DNA from: Microcaldota archaeon
GTDB taxonomy: Archaea > Micrarchaeota > Micrarchaeia > Anstonellales > SKW190
Direction: 5' to 3'
Assembly: GCA_026414265.1 (NCBI GenBank)
Contig: JAOAJI010000003.1
Location: 1 to 55,849, forward strand
DNA: 55,849 nucleotides
The translations under genes were made by a program, and so were the position numbers. The notes below the pieces were generated by a model that saw only the letters and a list, made by a program, of their open reading frames with translations, was not told the origin of the DNA and ran no database searches. Of this stretch, positions 8,850 to 18,608 are shown piece by piece. How positions within the stretch are numbered: the stretch's first letter is position 1; every line of letters starts with the position of its first letter.

Positions 8850-10724
8850 GTGATGATAGAAATGACTTACAAGGCTCTTGAAAGGAAATTAAATTTGATC
8901 GATAAAATATTTATGATTCGCTACTATTTGTTACTTGTTGTTGTAGTGTCATTGCTATCAGTAGAAATCACTTATCCAGTTAAGCACGAACTACTAAAGT
9001 ACATTAACATGCAGAATTCAAGAGAAACAGAGATAAAAGTAAGAAACACCAACTATTACTGGATATATGCGAATGACGTAGATTTGCTGTTCAAAAATGG
9101 CAATGAAACTGAAGACATAGTAGTTACAGACGAATACGAGGCAATGTATGTTCTGAAGACTTACTACAACCAGAAATACCTGCAATCGATTGACAGTATA
9201 ATCAATTACGTGACACAGTTCAATGACAGCAGAAGAGATAGAGAATTCAATTGCAAAAACATGCTTGGACATTACCTATACGATTGCAACGACCTTTATT
9301 CATGTTACAAAGCCTGTTATTATCATCCAAATTGCCAGTTTGGACTCATCAAAGTATATACTGCTAACATGACTAACGCAAACAACCAGACAGAAAGTGT
9401 TATTATACAAACACTCAAGCCACTAAATCAAAGTGACATCGTGGAAGCGAGTTATGCGCTTAGCGTAGGTACTAAGAATCTGGACAAATTGGTAGAGAGA
9501 GTAATAAAGAAATTATCAACTTTTAGGGAAAGCTTCCAATTCAAGTTTGATATAGACAACGACTTGGTACAGATTTTAGGGACTATAAGGACTATTAATG
9601 ACAACCCTGTTTTTGATAAAAACAAGTTGAACTACTGCAGAAAAATAGATTACCCTGTTGGGTTTATCAACTCAGCGATTTCTATGAGCAGAACAATAGA
9701 AGACAAAGAGATAGACATCAATGCCACTGCAAAAAGGATGGTTGAAAAAGCAAACTACTATCTTTCACTTCTGAGGAAAGAAAAGGGGGAGGAACAGGAA
9801 GCGATATTCAACCTCACAAACAAATACGAACAGATATTTTTGGAATTCAATCAGACTCTAAGTAATGCTATTCAAAAGTTCAGGTATGCCAAATACTTTG
9901 AGATAAGAGAAAACCTTGAATCGCTATATGACAAAATCAAGAACGCAAAGAGTTATTCTGAAGCATTGAACTTCTCTCAGCAGTTCGATAACATAACTTC
10001 CACTGTAAACGATACTGTTCAGAAGACAGAGCAAAAGGTTCAGAGGATTAATTTGCTTAGAAACGCTGCACTCAACTCTGCGTTGAACGCAGAAAAAGAC
10101 AACTACAATGCTAAAGTTATAATACAAGAGCTTGAGAGGATAGACAGGTTGCTCAAGAAGGAAAGGATAACAGACAGTGATATAGTAGATGCAATAACCA
10201 CCCTTGAAAAAATCAAGTCTGAAGAGTTCATTAAATCACAACAAAATCAAGAAGAACTCAATATAGAAAAGCTCTTAAACGATTATTTGATATTCATAAT
10301 AGCTTTTGCTGTAATTGTATTAGGTATAATTGCATACATGTCAAGGAACTTGATATTCAAACAGAAGCCAGGCATAACTACCATAGTCTATAAAAACGCG
10401 CAAAACTTGTATGAAACAACACTGTCGGTGAAACTAGAAAAAGATAACAATCCTCTACCAGATGGCACCCCAGTAACTTTCTTTGTTGGAAAAGGAGCAG
10501 AAGTAGGAAACACGTATATCCAGAACTCTTATGCACACGCCACGTTAACTTTTGAAGAGTTCCCTAAAGAGGACATGGACATAAAAATAGTGACTACAGA
10601 TGTTGAAGTCAAACTGAAACTCCATTTCGTGCCTTCAGAAGACTTGCAAAGGGAAATGATGACTGAGAAAAAGAAAAAGACTTTGTTTGACCAAGTTTTA
10701 GAAAACATCAATGTCAAGAAGTGA
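8850..10724 (+). CDS. Two-TM surface protein with Cys-rich ectodomain and C-terminal Ig-like domain
   Basis: N-terminal TM YYLLLVVVVSLLSVEI; CKNMLGHYLYDCNDLYSCYKACYYHPNC; long helical region; TM YLIFIIAFAVIVLGIIAYM; beta-rich C-terminal domain. Confidence 0.65.
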   Translation: MMIEMTYKALERKLNLIDKIFMIRYYLLLVVVVSLLSVEITYPVKHELLKYINMQNSRETEIKVRNTNYYWIYANDVDLLFKNGNETEDIVVTDEYEAMYVLKTYYNQKYLQSIDSIINYVTQFNDSRRDREFNCKNMLGHYLYDCNDLYSCYKACYYHPNCQFGLIKVYTANMTNANNQTESVIIQTLKPLNQSDIVEASYALSVGTKNLDKLVERVIKKLSTFRESFQFKFDIDNDLVQILGTIRTINDNPVFDKNKLNYCRKIDYPVGFINSAISMSRTIEDKEIDINATAKRMVEKANYYLSLLRKEKGEEQEAIFNLTNKYEQIFLEFNQTLSNAIQKFRYAKYFEIRENLESLYDKIKNAKSYSEALNFSQQFDNITSTVNDTVQKTEQKVQRINLLRNAALNSALNAEKDNYNAKVIIQELERIDRLLKKERITDSDIVDAITTLEKIKSEEFIKSQQNQEELNIEKLLNDYLIFIIAFAVIVLGIIAYMSRNLIFKQKPGITTIVYKNAQNLYETTLSVKLEKDNNPLPDGTPVTFFVGKGAEVGNTYIQNSYAHATLTFEEFPKEDMDIKIVTTDVEVKLKLHFVPSEDLQREMMTEKKKKTLFDQVLENINVKK

Positions 10725-11880
10725 GTTCTACAAAATCTACTATTTGTTTTGCAAGCAATTCTCTGTTACCTGTTAAAGTCTTTAGCACTTTGTTTGTTTT
10801 ATCACAAACTATCAGCTCGAGATTTTCTTTTGAATACTTTCGAGGGTCAGAGTAAATGATCAGTTTAACGTTATTGTAATTAAAAGTTTTTTTGCTATCG
10901 CTCATAGAAAAAATTATCAAGTTTTTCACATCTGAAAAATATTTCAAGACCTTTTCCCTAGGAATAAGCCTGATGCCGTGCTCTTTTTCAGATGATAATT
11001 TTGCTATTTGCTCCTTATGTGATGAATGATCAACAACAGGCTTGAAATCAGATACTGCAATCGTAGAAAAGTAAAAATCATAGCTTTGTTGTGTAAGTTT
11101 TTTTGCCAGTTCTTGGAGTTCATCATAAGTAGATATCTGGTGAGTGCTTATTTTTTTTGGAAATACATGATTAGTGTTACCTTGAATGACAGTTACTTCA
11201 CAACCTCTTTTGTAAAGCTCTAAAGCTATGTTGTAGCCGAGCATTCCAGAAGCTATGTTTGTGATTATTCTTACGTCATCTATTTTTTCTATAGTTTTTC
11301 CCAAAGAGATGATTGCTTTTTTGCCAGCAAAAGATTGGTTTGTAAATGCCTTCTCGATTTCAATGAACAAAAGATCTAGTTCAGGAACTTTGTACTTATC
11401 CTCTTCTTCTTTAGGATCAATAAATTCTAGGTTTAAGGTTTTTAAGTATTCAATGTTTTTAATCAAAATTTTGGAATACAATTCTTTATGCATCAGAGGT
11501 AGAACTAACACTTTCTTGTTGTTTGTTATTGCGCATGTTATCGTTAATGACGCTAAATCATCCGTAATACCATTTGCGATTTTAGAGATGAAATTAGAAG
11601 TTGCAAAAACAAAAAAGACATCGTATTCTTTAGCTATTTTAAGATAACTTGTCTGTGAATCCACTAATGATAACACTCTGTTGTTTGAAGCCCATTCTAA
11701 AGAAGTCTCAGATACTATTTTTTTTGCTTCTTCTGTCAATATTATTTGCACCGAATAATTGTTTTTTACAAGGAGCCTTGTCAAGTCAAATGCTTTTACA
11801 GAACCTATAGTGCCTGTCAATACCAAACAGACTCTTTTGTTCATGTTCTTTTTATCATCCATCTTATTTTTTAACTCCAT
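10714..11880 (-). CDS. coaBC: Bifunctional phosphopantothenoylcysteine decarboxylase/phosphopantothenate-cysteine ligase
   Basis: LTGTIGSVKAFDLTRLLVKNNYSVQIILTEEAKKIV flavoprotein domain. Ligase motif RIITNIASGMLGYNIALELYKRGCEVTVIQGNTNHVFP. Last ~11 bp overlap the convergent 8850..10724 gene. Confidence 0.88.
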   Translation of the reverse strand: MELKNKMDDKKNMNKRVCLVLTGTIGSVKAFDLTRLLVKNNYSVQIILTEEAKKIVSETSLEWASNNRVLSLVDSQTSYLKIAKEYDVFFVFATSNFISKIANGITDDLASLTITCAITNNKKVLVLPLMHKELYSKILIKNIEYLKTLNLEFIDPKEEEDKYKVPELDLLFIEIEKAFTNQSFAGKKAIISLGKTIEKIDDVRIITNIASGMLGYNIALELYKRGCEVTVIQGNTNHVFPKKISTHQISTYDELQELAKKLTQQSYDFYFSTIAVSDFKPVVDHSSHKEQIAKLSSEKEHGIRLIPREKVLKYFSDVKNLIIFSMSDSKKTFNYNNVKLIIYSDPRKYSKENLELIVCDKTNKVLKTLTGNRELLAKQIVDFVELTS

Positions 11881-11886
11881 AAAAAA

Positions 11887-12699
11887 TCATTCCCGTGTTA
11901 TTTTTCTTACCGATTCTTCAATTCTGGTAATTTCGTTCATATCTAAGGTAGACAATAAGTTCCTTTTGTGATACGAGTTTCTGTATTTATCTATCACTAG
12001 AGCTATTTCTTGGTCATCGAAATCTTTTAACTGTTTGAGGTCATTGGTCAATGCATATAAGATCTGGTCTGCCTTTTCATACGAGATACCGAGCTCGTCT
12101 TCTGCTCTTTGTCCTTTCCAGAGCGCTGGTGACGGCTCTTTTACTGCTATTTCCGGAAAGCCGAGCTTTTCTAAAGCATACCTTACTTGCGTTTTGTAGA
12201 GATTTAGAATTGGAAATATGTCTGCACCAGCATCGCCATATTTTGTAAAGTAACCCAAAAGGTATTCGCTTTTGTCTCCTGTGCCTATGACTATGCCGTT
12301 ATTTTCGTTTGCTTTAGCGTACAAAATAGTCATCCTTATCCTAGCAGAAAGATTGCCTGCTACTATTCTTTGATCGTCACCGATTCCTAATAGTTCCTTG
12401 TATTTCTGTTCTATTTCAGAGATTCTTATTATCTCGTATGGTATGTCTAATTTTTTGCATACGTGCTGTGCTTCGATAATTTGAACCGATTCGTTTGCCT
12501 TTCCAGGTAGTATCAAGCCAACTACTTCAAAACCTGTTTGCTTACACAGATAAGCAGACAAAGTAGAGTCTGCTCCAGAGCTTATGCCTATGAAACACTT
12601 GTCTATTTTATTTGTTTTCCTGAATCGGTTAAGGAATAATTTACTTTGCTCAAGTAAGTTGAAAGTTTCTGATTTTATCTTGTTAATTAAATACTTCAT
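11887..12699 (-). CDS. nadE: NAD+ synthetase (NH3-dependent type)
   Basis: PP-loop FIGISSGADSTLSAYLCKQTG; RIRMTILYAKANENNGIVIGTGDKSEYLLGYFTKYGDAGADIFPI; KEPSPALWKGQRAEDELG. Confidence 0.95.
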   Translation of the reverse strand: MKYLINKIKSETFNLLEQSKLFLNRFRKTNKIDKCFIGISSGADSTLSAYLCKQTGFEVVGLILPGKANESVQIIEAQHVCKKLDIPYEIIRISEIEQKYKELLGIGDDQRIVAGNLSARIRMTILYAKANENNGIVIGTGDKSEYLLGYFTKYGDAGADIFPILNLYKTQVRYALEKLGFPEIAVKEPSPALWKGQRAEDELGISYEKADQILYALTNDLKQLKDFDDQEIALVIDKYRNSYHKRNLLSTLDMNEITRIEESVRKITRE

Positions 12700-12729
12700 A
12701 AAAGAATTTCAACCAAATATTAATTTAAA

Positions 12730-13800
12730 TCAGATATGTTTGTGCTTTTTACATAGCTCTGCTATCCAGATAGCCCCTTTTGCAGCACCTAGTTTAGTGT
12801 TATGAGAAAGTAAAACGTATTTGATACCTTTGAAGGCTGAGTCAATTCTTATCCTGCCTATTGATACAGTCATTCCATCGTTAATTTCTCTGTCAAGTCT
12901 TGGCTGTGGCCTGAAGTTGTCTTCGTGGACATAAAATATTTGCTTAGGAGTAGAAGGCAAATCCATGACATCGCTGTTTCTGTAATTAATAAACAAGTTC
13001 TTTATTGACTCCAAATCGAAATCAGAATCCAATTTCAGATTTACTATCTCAGTGTGCCCATCCAATACTGGCACTCTTGTACATGTAACAGATACTTTTA
13101 AGTCGCTATGGATTATTTTATCGTTTTGGAGTTTGCCAAGAATTTTTTTAGTCTCTTTTTCTACCTTTTCCTCCTCCTTAGGGATGAACGGAATGATATT
13201 ATCGATTATGTCCAAGGCTAAGACTCCTGAAGTTCTCCCTGCTCCTGAAACAGCTTGCATGGAAGTCATTATTGCTAAATCGATTTTGTGATTGTTTGCA
13301 ATAGGTTTAAGTGTTGATACGAAACCTGTTGTTGTACAATTAGGTATAGGTAATATGTAACCTTTCCAATTTCTGTTTGATTTTTGAACTTCGACAAGTT
13401 TCAAGTGATCAGAGTTAATTGACGGGATTAGCAGAGGCGTATCATCTTCGTATCTGAAAAACGAAGCAGTAGAAATGACAGGCTTTCTTTCTGCATAAAA
13501 AGGCTCTAAATCTTTGGCTATTTCTGACTCAACAGCAGAAAAAATGAGGTCAATTTTGGACAAATCTAATTCATCTGATTTACATAACTTCATTTCAAGA
13601 ATCCTTTTTGATGGTAAATCACCGCAGAACCAGTTTAATTTACCGTTATGATCCTTTAAAGCATTCAGATACGTTTTTCCTGCGTTTTTCTCCGAAGCCG
13701 ATAATTCAGCAACTTCAAAAAATTCGTGGTTTTGCAATGCAGATATAAATTGTTGTCCCGCAATTCCTGTTGCTCCTATTATCGCTACCCTCTTCTTCAT
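12730..13800 (-). CDS. asd: Aspartate-semialdehyde dehydrogenase
   Basis: Rossmann AIIGATGIAGQQFI; active site PIPNCTTTGFVSTLKP; SGAGRTSG; C-terminal region typical of archaeal ASADH. Confidence 0.93.
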   Translation of the reverse strand: MKKRVAIIGATGIAGQQFISALQNHEFFEVAELSASEKNAGKTYLNALKDHNGKLNWFCGDLPSKRILEMKLCKSDELDLSKIDLIFSAVESEIAKDLEPFYAERKPVISTASFFRYEDDTPLLIPSINSDHLKLVEVQKSNRNWKGYILPIPNCTTTGFVSTLKPIANNHKIDLAIMTSMQAVSGAGRTSGVLALDIIDNIIPFIPKEEEKVEKETKKILGKLQNDKIIHSDLKVSVTCTRVPVLDGHTEIVNLKLDSDFDLESIKNLFINYRNSDVMDLPSTPKQIFYVHEDNFRPQPRLDREINDGMTVSIGRIRIDSAFKGIKYVLLSHNTKLGAAKGAIWIAELCKKHKHI

Positions 13801-13884
13801 AAGAACCACTTAAGAATGGATTAAAAGAGAGTTTTTATAAATTTATTTGATAAAAAAGTCCATAAAAAAGAAGTTAATAATATT

Positions 13885-14340
13885 TTATTTCTTTTTTAAC
13901 GAAACAGAAAAATTGTTGTTTGAGAAAGAAAACTCAAGCTTTTCTTTGTATCTCTGGTTGAGCAAGTTTATGTATTCATCAATTGAATTCTGGTCATTTT
14001 TTTCAGCTAGTTCAAGCATTTTAATGTAGATTTTCACAGTTTCCAAAGTCTTGTTCTTAATTTCCAGCTTTTGTTCTTGAGAAAGCGTAGGATCTCTTAC
14101 AGATCTCTCAAATCTTGCAAGTGTTTCGTCAAGAATCGCGAAAGTGTTTGCTATTCTCACTGCGTTCAGCCTGGTTTTTGGATCGTTGTAAAGTTTTTCA
14201 AATATAGGTAGAAAAACAGAGTTGAAATATGCGTGCACATCGTCAATCTGTCCTTTTGCATGAATCGCATCTCTGTCATTTTTATCATTATTAAGGTTTT
14301 CAGACATTTTTTTGACCTCATACATTTCTGTTTTCAACAC
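13885..14340 (-). CDS. Hypothetical helical protein
   Basis: 151-aa ORF, largely alpha-helical, same strand as and overlapping the 14318..14545 gene. Likely start at the internal Met of MSENLNND or MYEVKK. Confidence 0.6.
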   Translation of the reverse strand: MLKTEMYEVKKMSENLNNDKNDRDAIHAKGQIDDVHAYFNSVFLPIFEKLYNDPKTRLNAVRIANTFAILDETLARFERSVRDPTLSQEQKLEIKNKTLETVKIYIKMLELAEKNDQNSIDEYINLLNQRYKEKLEFSFSNNNFSVSLKKK

Positions 14341-14545
14341 TATTAGCTATTGTAGTTAGAGCCGAGATTAGTCGTTGTTTAGAACTATTGTCTATTAGAT
14401 TTCCTAAATTCTGATTAAAAGCTTGTGCTGCAACTCTTGGTACTACTTCATGAATGTTTTGCATGTTATTTTTTTGTTGGTTTTTTTCTTGTTGGTTAAT
14501 GATTTGTCCAGTGGAAACTTGTTGTAGTACAGGCATATTAACCAT
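14318..14545 (-). CDS. Small Q/N-rich hypothetical protein
   Basis: MVNMPVLQQVSTGQIINQQEKNQQKNNMQ... The longer ORF (to 14611) would run through the divergent promoter, so the internal Met start is preferred. Confidence 0.5.
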   Translation of the reverse strand: MVNMPVLQQVSTGQIINQQEKNQQKNNMQNIHEVVPRVAAQAFNQNLGNLIDNSSKQRLISALTTIANSVENRNV

Positions 14546-14562
14546 AGAGATTTTGAAGTTAA

Positions 14563-14572
14563 AGTATAAAAG
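14563..14572 (+). promoter_or_regulatory. TATA box of the phosphoribosyltransferase gene
   Basis: agtataaaag about 25-30 nt upstream of ATG 14595. Confidence 0.55.
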
Positions 14573-14594
14573 GGTTATGATATTTAGAAGGTAT

Positions 14595-15089
14595 ATGGGT
14601 TTGAAGTACAAGAAATTGAGCTTTGACGACGTTTATGCTCTGTGCTTAGAACTATCAGAGAAACTAATCGACTACTATGGCAAGGACTTGGAAAAGGTTG
14701 TTTTCGTAGCTATTTCGAGAGGTGGCTTGATACCTGCAAGAATATTGGCTGACATAGTTGGCAAAAGAGACATTTGGACTATTTCTGCCAAGTCTTATGT
14801 TGACGTGAACAAAAAAGAGGAATTGGTAATCACACAAGACATCAAAATGAACTTAGAAAACAAAAAAATTTTGATTATAGACGATATAGCTGACACTGGG
14901 TTTACTATAAAGACCATAAAAGAACTCTGCGAATTAAGAAACGCTTCTGAAGTTAAGACTTGCACGCTTCATTACAAGAACAAAAGCGTAACAAAACCTG
15001 ATTTCTTTGCAGACAAAGTGAGTGATGATGTTTGGATAGTTTATCCTTGGGAGATTCATGAGTTCAACAACTCTAAAAAGCATGGTTGA
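14595..15089 (+). CDS. Purine (xanthine/hypoxanthine-type) phosphoribosyltransferase
   Basis: VVFVAISRGGLIPARILADIVGKRDIWTI and PRPP-binding motif KKILIIDDIADTGFTIKTIKEL. Start moved to the ATG just downstream of the TATA box. Confidence 0.82.
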   Translation: MGLKYKKLSFDDVYALCLELSEKLIDYYGKDLEKVVFVAISRGGLIPARILADIVGKRDIWTISAKSYVDVNKKEELVITQDIKMNLENKKILIIDDIADTGFTIKTIKELCELRNASEVKTCTLHYKNKSVTKPDFFADKVSDDVWIVYPWEIHEFNNSKKHG

Positions 15090-15090
15090 T

Positions 15091-15678
15091 ATGAAGAAAA
15101 GGCATTTGATTATTTATTTAATCATTGCTGCACTTCTAGTTTTGAATCTGGTTATCATTTTAACGCCATTTCTTTTACTAATAAACAACAGCCTAGGATC
15201 ATTATTTTACAAATCGCTTTCACCTCTTTGTCATCAGATAGACAGCAGGAGCATTTGCTTAGACAGTTTTCTGAAAATAACTGATTGTATTGAAAATAAA
15301 AAATTCATGGACACGACTAGATCACCAGATGGAATTGTGATAGACAACGATCAGATCAAGTACAAGTTCCCAGTCTGTTCCAGAGACGTTACAATTTATC
15401 TCTTTTTATTGATTGGTATGATTTATGGGATTATGAAATTCGGTATCGATTCTGACAAGATAACAGGATTTACTCTTTTATACGTGAGTCTCGTTCCCAT
15501 AGGGATAGATGGCATACTCCAAACACTGACAGAATTCAACATCATTTTACCTTTCATAGGAACTTATGAGAGCACGAACCAGCTGAGACTGCTTACTGGT
15601 GCAATTGCAGGTTTTGCTTGTGGCATGTATTTGATTCCGCTTTTGAACTACTATTGGAAGTGGTTGCTCAAGGAGTAA
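15091..15678 (+). CDS. DUF2085-type membrane protein
   Basis: PLCHQIDSRSICLDSF...FPVCSRDVTIYLFLLIGMIYG...IGIDGILQTLTEF...TNQLRLLTGAIAGFACGMYLIPLL match the conserved Cys/His and Asp-Gly pattern. Confidence 0.75.
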   Translation: MKKRHLIIYLIIAALLVLNLVIILTPFLLLINNSLGSLFYKSLSPLCHQIDSRSICLDSFLKITDCIENKKFMDTTRSPDGIVIDNDQIKYKFPVCSRDVTIYLFLLIGMIYGIMKFGIDSDKITGFTLLYVSLVPIGIDGILQTLTEFNIILPFIGTYESTNQLRLLTGAIAGFACGMYLIPLLNYYWKWLLKE

Positions 15679-15691
15679 TAGGTTATGTTTT

Positions 15692-17602
15692 TTACTTGAG
15701 CCTGATTGTTTCCATTAGTTGAGGAGCGTATGCCTGAGCCCTAAAGGCTTTTGCCAGAGTACTTGCAAATTCAACTGTTTTAATAGCCTCTCCATGCACT
15801 GTGAAAATTTTTGGTATATGATTCCTTATCTTTTTCAGGTATTGTATCATGTGGACTCTGTCAGAATGTCCAGAAAAGCCTTCTATGGACTTTACTTCCA
15901 TGTTGACTTTGATTAGGTCTGTTTTGCCGTTTGAACTCCCGTTTTGTAGAGGTATCTCTTTGATTCCCTGTTGGATTTTCCTGCCTAAAGAATTAGCTGC
16001 TTGGTATCCTACAAAAATGAGTTTATTGTTAGGATTTTCTGCCATGAGCCTGAAAAAGTCCACTACAGGCCCTCCTGACATCATACCTGATGGAGCAAGG
16101 ATTATACATGGCTCTGATTCAGCGATTTCTTCTCTTGATTTGCCCTTTGCTATCTTGAAGATTTCGCTCTCAAAAGGCGAATCATTTGTTAATATTCGTA
16201 TTTGCACGTTTCTTTTCAGGTATTCTGGATATGCTGTATGAATAGCAGAAGCTTCCAAAATCATACCGTCTAAGTAAACAGGCACGTTGAAGTCTTTGTT
16301 GTTCCTTGCATACTCTTCAAGAACGAGCATGATCTCCTGTGCTCTTCCTACTGAAAACACAGGTATGAGCACTTTTCCTTTCTTTGAGAGTGTTTGATTA
16401 ATTTCGTCAATGAACTGTTTCTCCATTACTTCTCTTTCAGGCATGTTGTCATTTTTTCCACCATAAGTTGCCTCTATGATCAGTGAATCTATTTTCGGTA
16501 TGCTTGTGTCTGCAGTATTAAAGAGCCTTGTGGAAGAGCACTTGATATCCCCACTATAGACCAAGTTATGCATCCCATCTCCTATGTGTAGATGCGTTAT
16601 AGCGCTACCCAATATATGGCCTGCATTGTAGAACGTGAGCTTAACGTTTGGACTTATGTCAACGACCTCGCCATAATCTATAGTTATCATGTGCTGTAGC
16701 ATATTGTATATGTCCTTTTTGGAATAAGGTACGTTAAAGTCCTTCATAGAGCTCTTTTCCCAAATTTCGAGCAAGTCAGTGATTAGTAAGGCAGTTAAAT
16801 CCCTCGTAGGGGGAGTGCAATAAATAGGACCTTCGTAGCCCATTTTATACAGGAAAGGCAAAAAACCACAGTGGTCGAGATGTGCATGAGAAAGTATGAT
16901 ACCGTCTAATTTTTCCAGAATTACATCAAACTCGCCTATGGCAGGGAACATAGATTTCAGATCAGAAGTATCAGGATTGATACCGCAGTCAAGCAAAAAC
17001 CTTTCTTTACCTGTTTTGAGGTAAATGCAACTTCGCCCTACTTCCTGTGTAGCGCCCAAGAAAGATACCGTAATCCAGTTTGGGTTATCTGGAACTTGAG
17101 AAACCAGTTTCTTACCCAAGTTTAGCAATGTTTTTTTAATTGATTTAGAATGGACTTGACATCCTTTTCTGAGCATGTCTAGAGTTGTTGACTGTATAGT
17201 AGGGGTTCTCAAAATTTTAGGCGTCCAGCCAGTTGTAAATATAATTTCTTTCATTTTCAGTCCTTGTTTTCCTATGACCAAACCTGGTTTAAATGCTTCG
17301 ATCATCACTTTAGAGAAATCAGGCAAGAAATAAATATTTGTGATCTGAGCCTCTTTAGGCACAATTTCCATGATTTTCTCTTTTGCCTGTTCAGGAGGCA
17401 TAAGAACAGAAGCATCTGCTCTAACAGAAACCTTCTTTTTTAGAGTAGAAGCTAATCTGATTATGATTTGTTCTTGCTCGTAGAAGAGTTTGATATTTTT
17501 CATATAGATTACGATTTCCAAGCCTTCTGGATAGATGCCTGTTATTTCGCATTCTTCAGGAACTATTTTCCTTATTTCTTCTTCGATTGCTTGTAAGTCC
17601 AA
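15692..17602 (-). CDS. aCPSF1/FttA, beta-CASP ribonuclease with N-terminal KH domains (transcription termination factor)
   Basis: KH region GLVIGKQGLKMKEI; MBL motif SHAHLDHCGFLP; ATYGGKND; PVFSVGRAQEIMLVLEEY; APSGMMSGGPVVDFF; FSGHSDRVH. Confidence 0.97.
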   Translation of the reverse strand: MDLQAIEEEIRKIVPEECEITGIYPEGLEIVIYMKNIKLFYEQEQIIIRLASTLKKKVSVRADASVLMPPEQAKEKIMEIVPKEAQITNIYFLPDFSKVMIEAFKPGLVIGKQGLKMKEIIFTTGWTPKILRTPTIQSTTLDMLRKGCQVHSKSIKKTLLNLGKKLVSQVPDNPNWITVSFLGATQEVGRSCIYLKTGKERFLLDCGINPDTSDLKSMFPAIGEFDVILEKLDGIILSHAHLDHCGFLPFLYKMGYEGPIYCTPPTRDLTALLITDLLEIWEKSSMKDFNVPYSKKDIYNMLQHMITIDYGEVVDISPNVKLTFYNAGHILGSAITHLHIGDGMHNLVYSGDIKCSSTRLFNTADTSIPKIDSLIIEATYGGKNDNMPEREVMEKQFIDEINQTLSKKGKVLIPVFSVGRAQEIMLVLEEYARNNKDFNVPVYLDGMILEASAIHTAYPEYLKRNVQIRILTNDSPFESEIFKIAKGKSREEIAESEPCIILAPSGMMSGGPVVDFFRLMAENPNNKLIFVGYQAANSLGRKIQQGIKEIPLQNGSSNGKTDLIKVNMEVKSIEGFSGHSDRVHMIQYLKKIRNHIPKIFTVHGEAIKTVEFASTLAKAFRAQAYAPQLMETIRLK

Positions 17603-17888
17603 GTAAAAACACCTTTTATAGACTCTTAGATAAACCGAATTTTTCAGCAGGTTTTCAACACAAGGTAATTTGATATGTTATTGGTATTAAAGATTCAGAG
17701 TTTATAGAACCCACCAAAACAATTTGATTAAAGGTTTGTGAAAAATTAGAAAAAACAAAAAACTGGTCTGGAATATAACAAGTTATGATAATATAATCAT
17801 ACAAAAGAATATAAACGTTATGATTAGAAATGGGGCAGTGTCATTTCATTCGTGATTTATTTTGTGTCAATCTTTAATAAGGCTTTGA

Positions 17889-17896
17889 TTTATAAG
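17889..17896 (+). promoter_or_regulatory. TATA box of psmB
   Basis: tttataag centred about 25 nt upstream of ATG 17917. Confidence 0.6.
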
Positions 17897-17907
17897 AAGA
17901 ATAGGGT

Positions 17908-18582
17908 GTGATGGTAATGGACAATTTAGTAAACCATTCTTATGCTTCAGAGAGTGAAAAAGTGAAGAAACTCAATACAGGTACAACTACTGTATCTTTG
18001 GTTTGCAAAGACGGGATAATTTTTGCTGCTGACAAGAGAGCGACTATGGGCTTCTTCATAGCAAGTAAAACAGCTGAAAAGATCCATCAATTAGATGATA
18101 AGATTGCCATGACGATAGCAGGCTCAGTGGGAGACGCCCAGGCTCTTGTAAGGATAATGCGCGCAGAGATACAGTTATATAGAGCCAAGCACTCCAAAGT
18201 GCCTACTGTAAAAGCAGTCTCAACTTTGTTATCGAACATTCTTTACGCTTATAAATGGTATCCTTATTTCGTACAGTTAATAGTAGGAGGCTATGACAAC
18301 AAGCCTGTGATGTATACATTAGACGCTTTAGGTGGTATGACAGAAGAAGAAATGTTTTCTACAGGCTCAGGCTCTCCGATAGCTTTAGGTCTGTTGGAGG
18401 CACATTATTCCAAGGACAAACCAGTTAAAGAAAACTTGAAATTGGCTGTAAAAGCAGTTAAGATGGCAATGGAAAGGGATGCAGGCTCTGGTGAAGGCGT
18501 AGACGCTGCTGTAATAGACGCTAATGGCTTCAAAAGGCTCAGCAAAGAAGAAGTAGAAAACTATTTGAGACAGCCTCTGTGA
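17908..18582 (+). CDS. psmB: Proteasome subunit beta
   Basis: Propeptide followed by GTTTVSLVCKDGIIFAADKRATMGFFIASK, with catalytic Thr after Gly; SGSPIALGLLEAHY. The real start may be the ATG at 17911 or 17917. Confidence 0.96.
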   Translation: MMVMDNLVNHSYASESEKVKKLNTGTTTVSLVCKDGIIFAADKRATMGFFIASKTAEKIHQLDDKIAMTIAGSVGDAQALVRIMRAEIQLYRAKHSKVPTVKAVSTLLSNILYAYKWYPYFVQLIVGGYDNKPVMYTLDALGGMTEEEMFSTGSGSPIALGLLEAHYSKDKPVKENLKLAVKAVKMAMERDAGSGEGVDAAVIDANGFKRLSKEEVENYLRQPL

Positions 18583-18608
18583 TCTCTGACAAAAAGTTTG
18601 TGCTCATC

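Noticed and set aside
17603-17907. 305-bp intergenic region considered as an RNA gene
   Set aside because: AT-rich, no tRNA-like GGTTCRA arm or convincing stem structure seen; only the psmB TATA box is supported.
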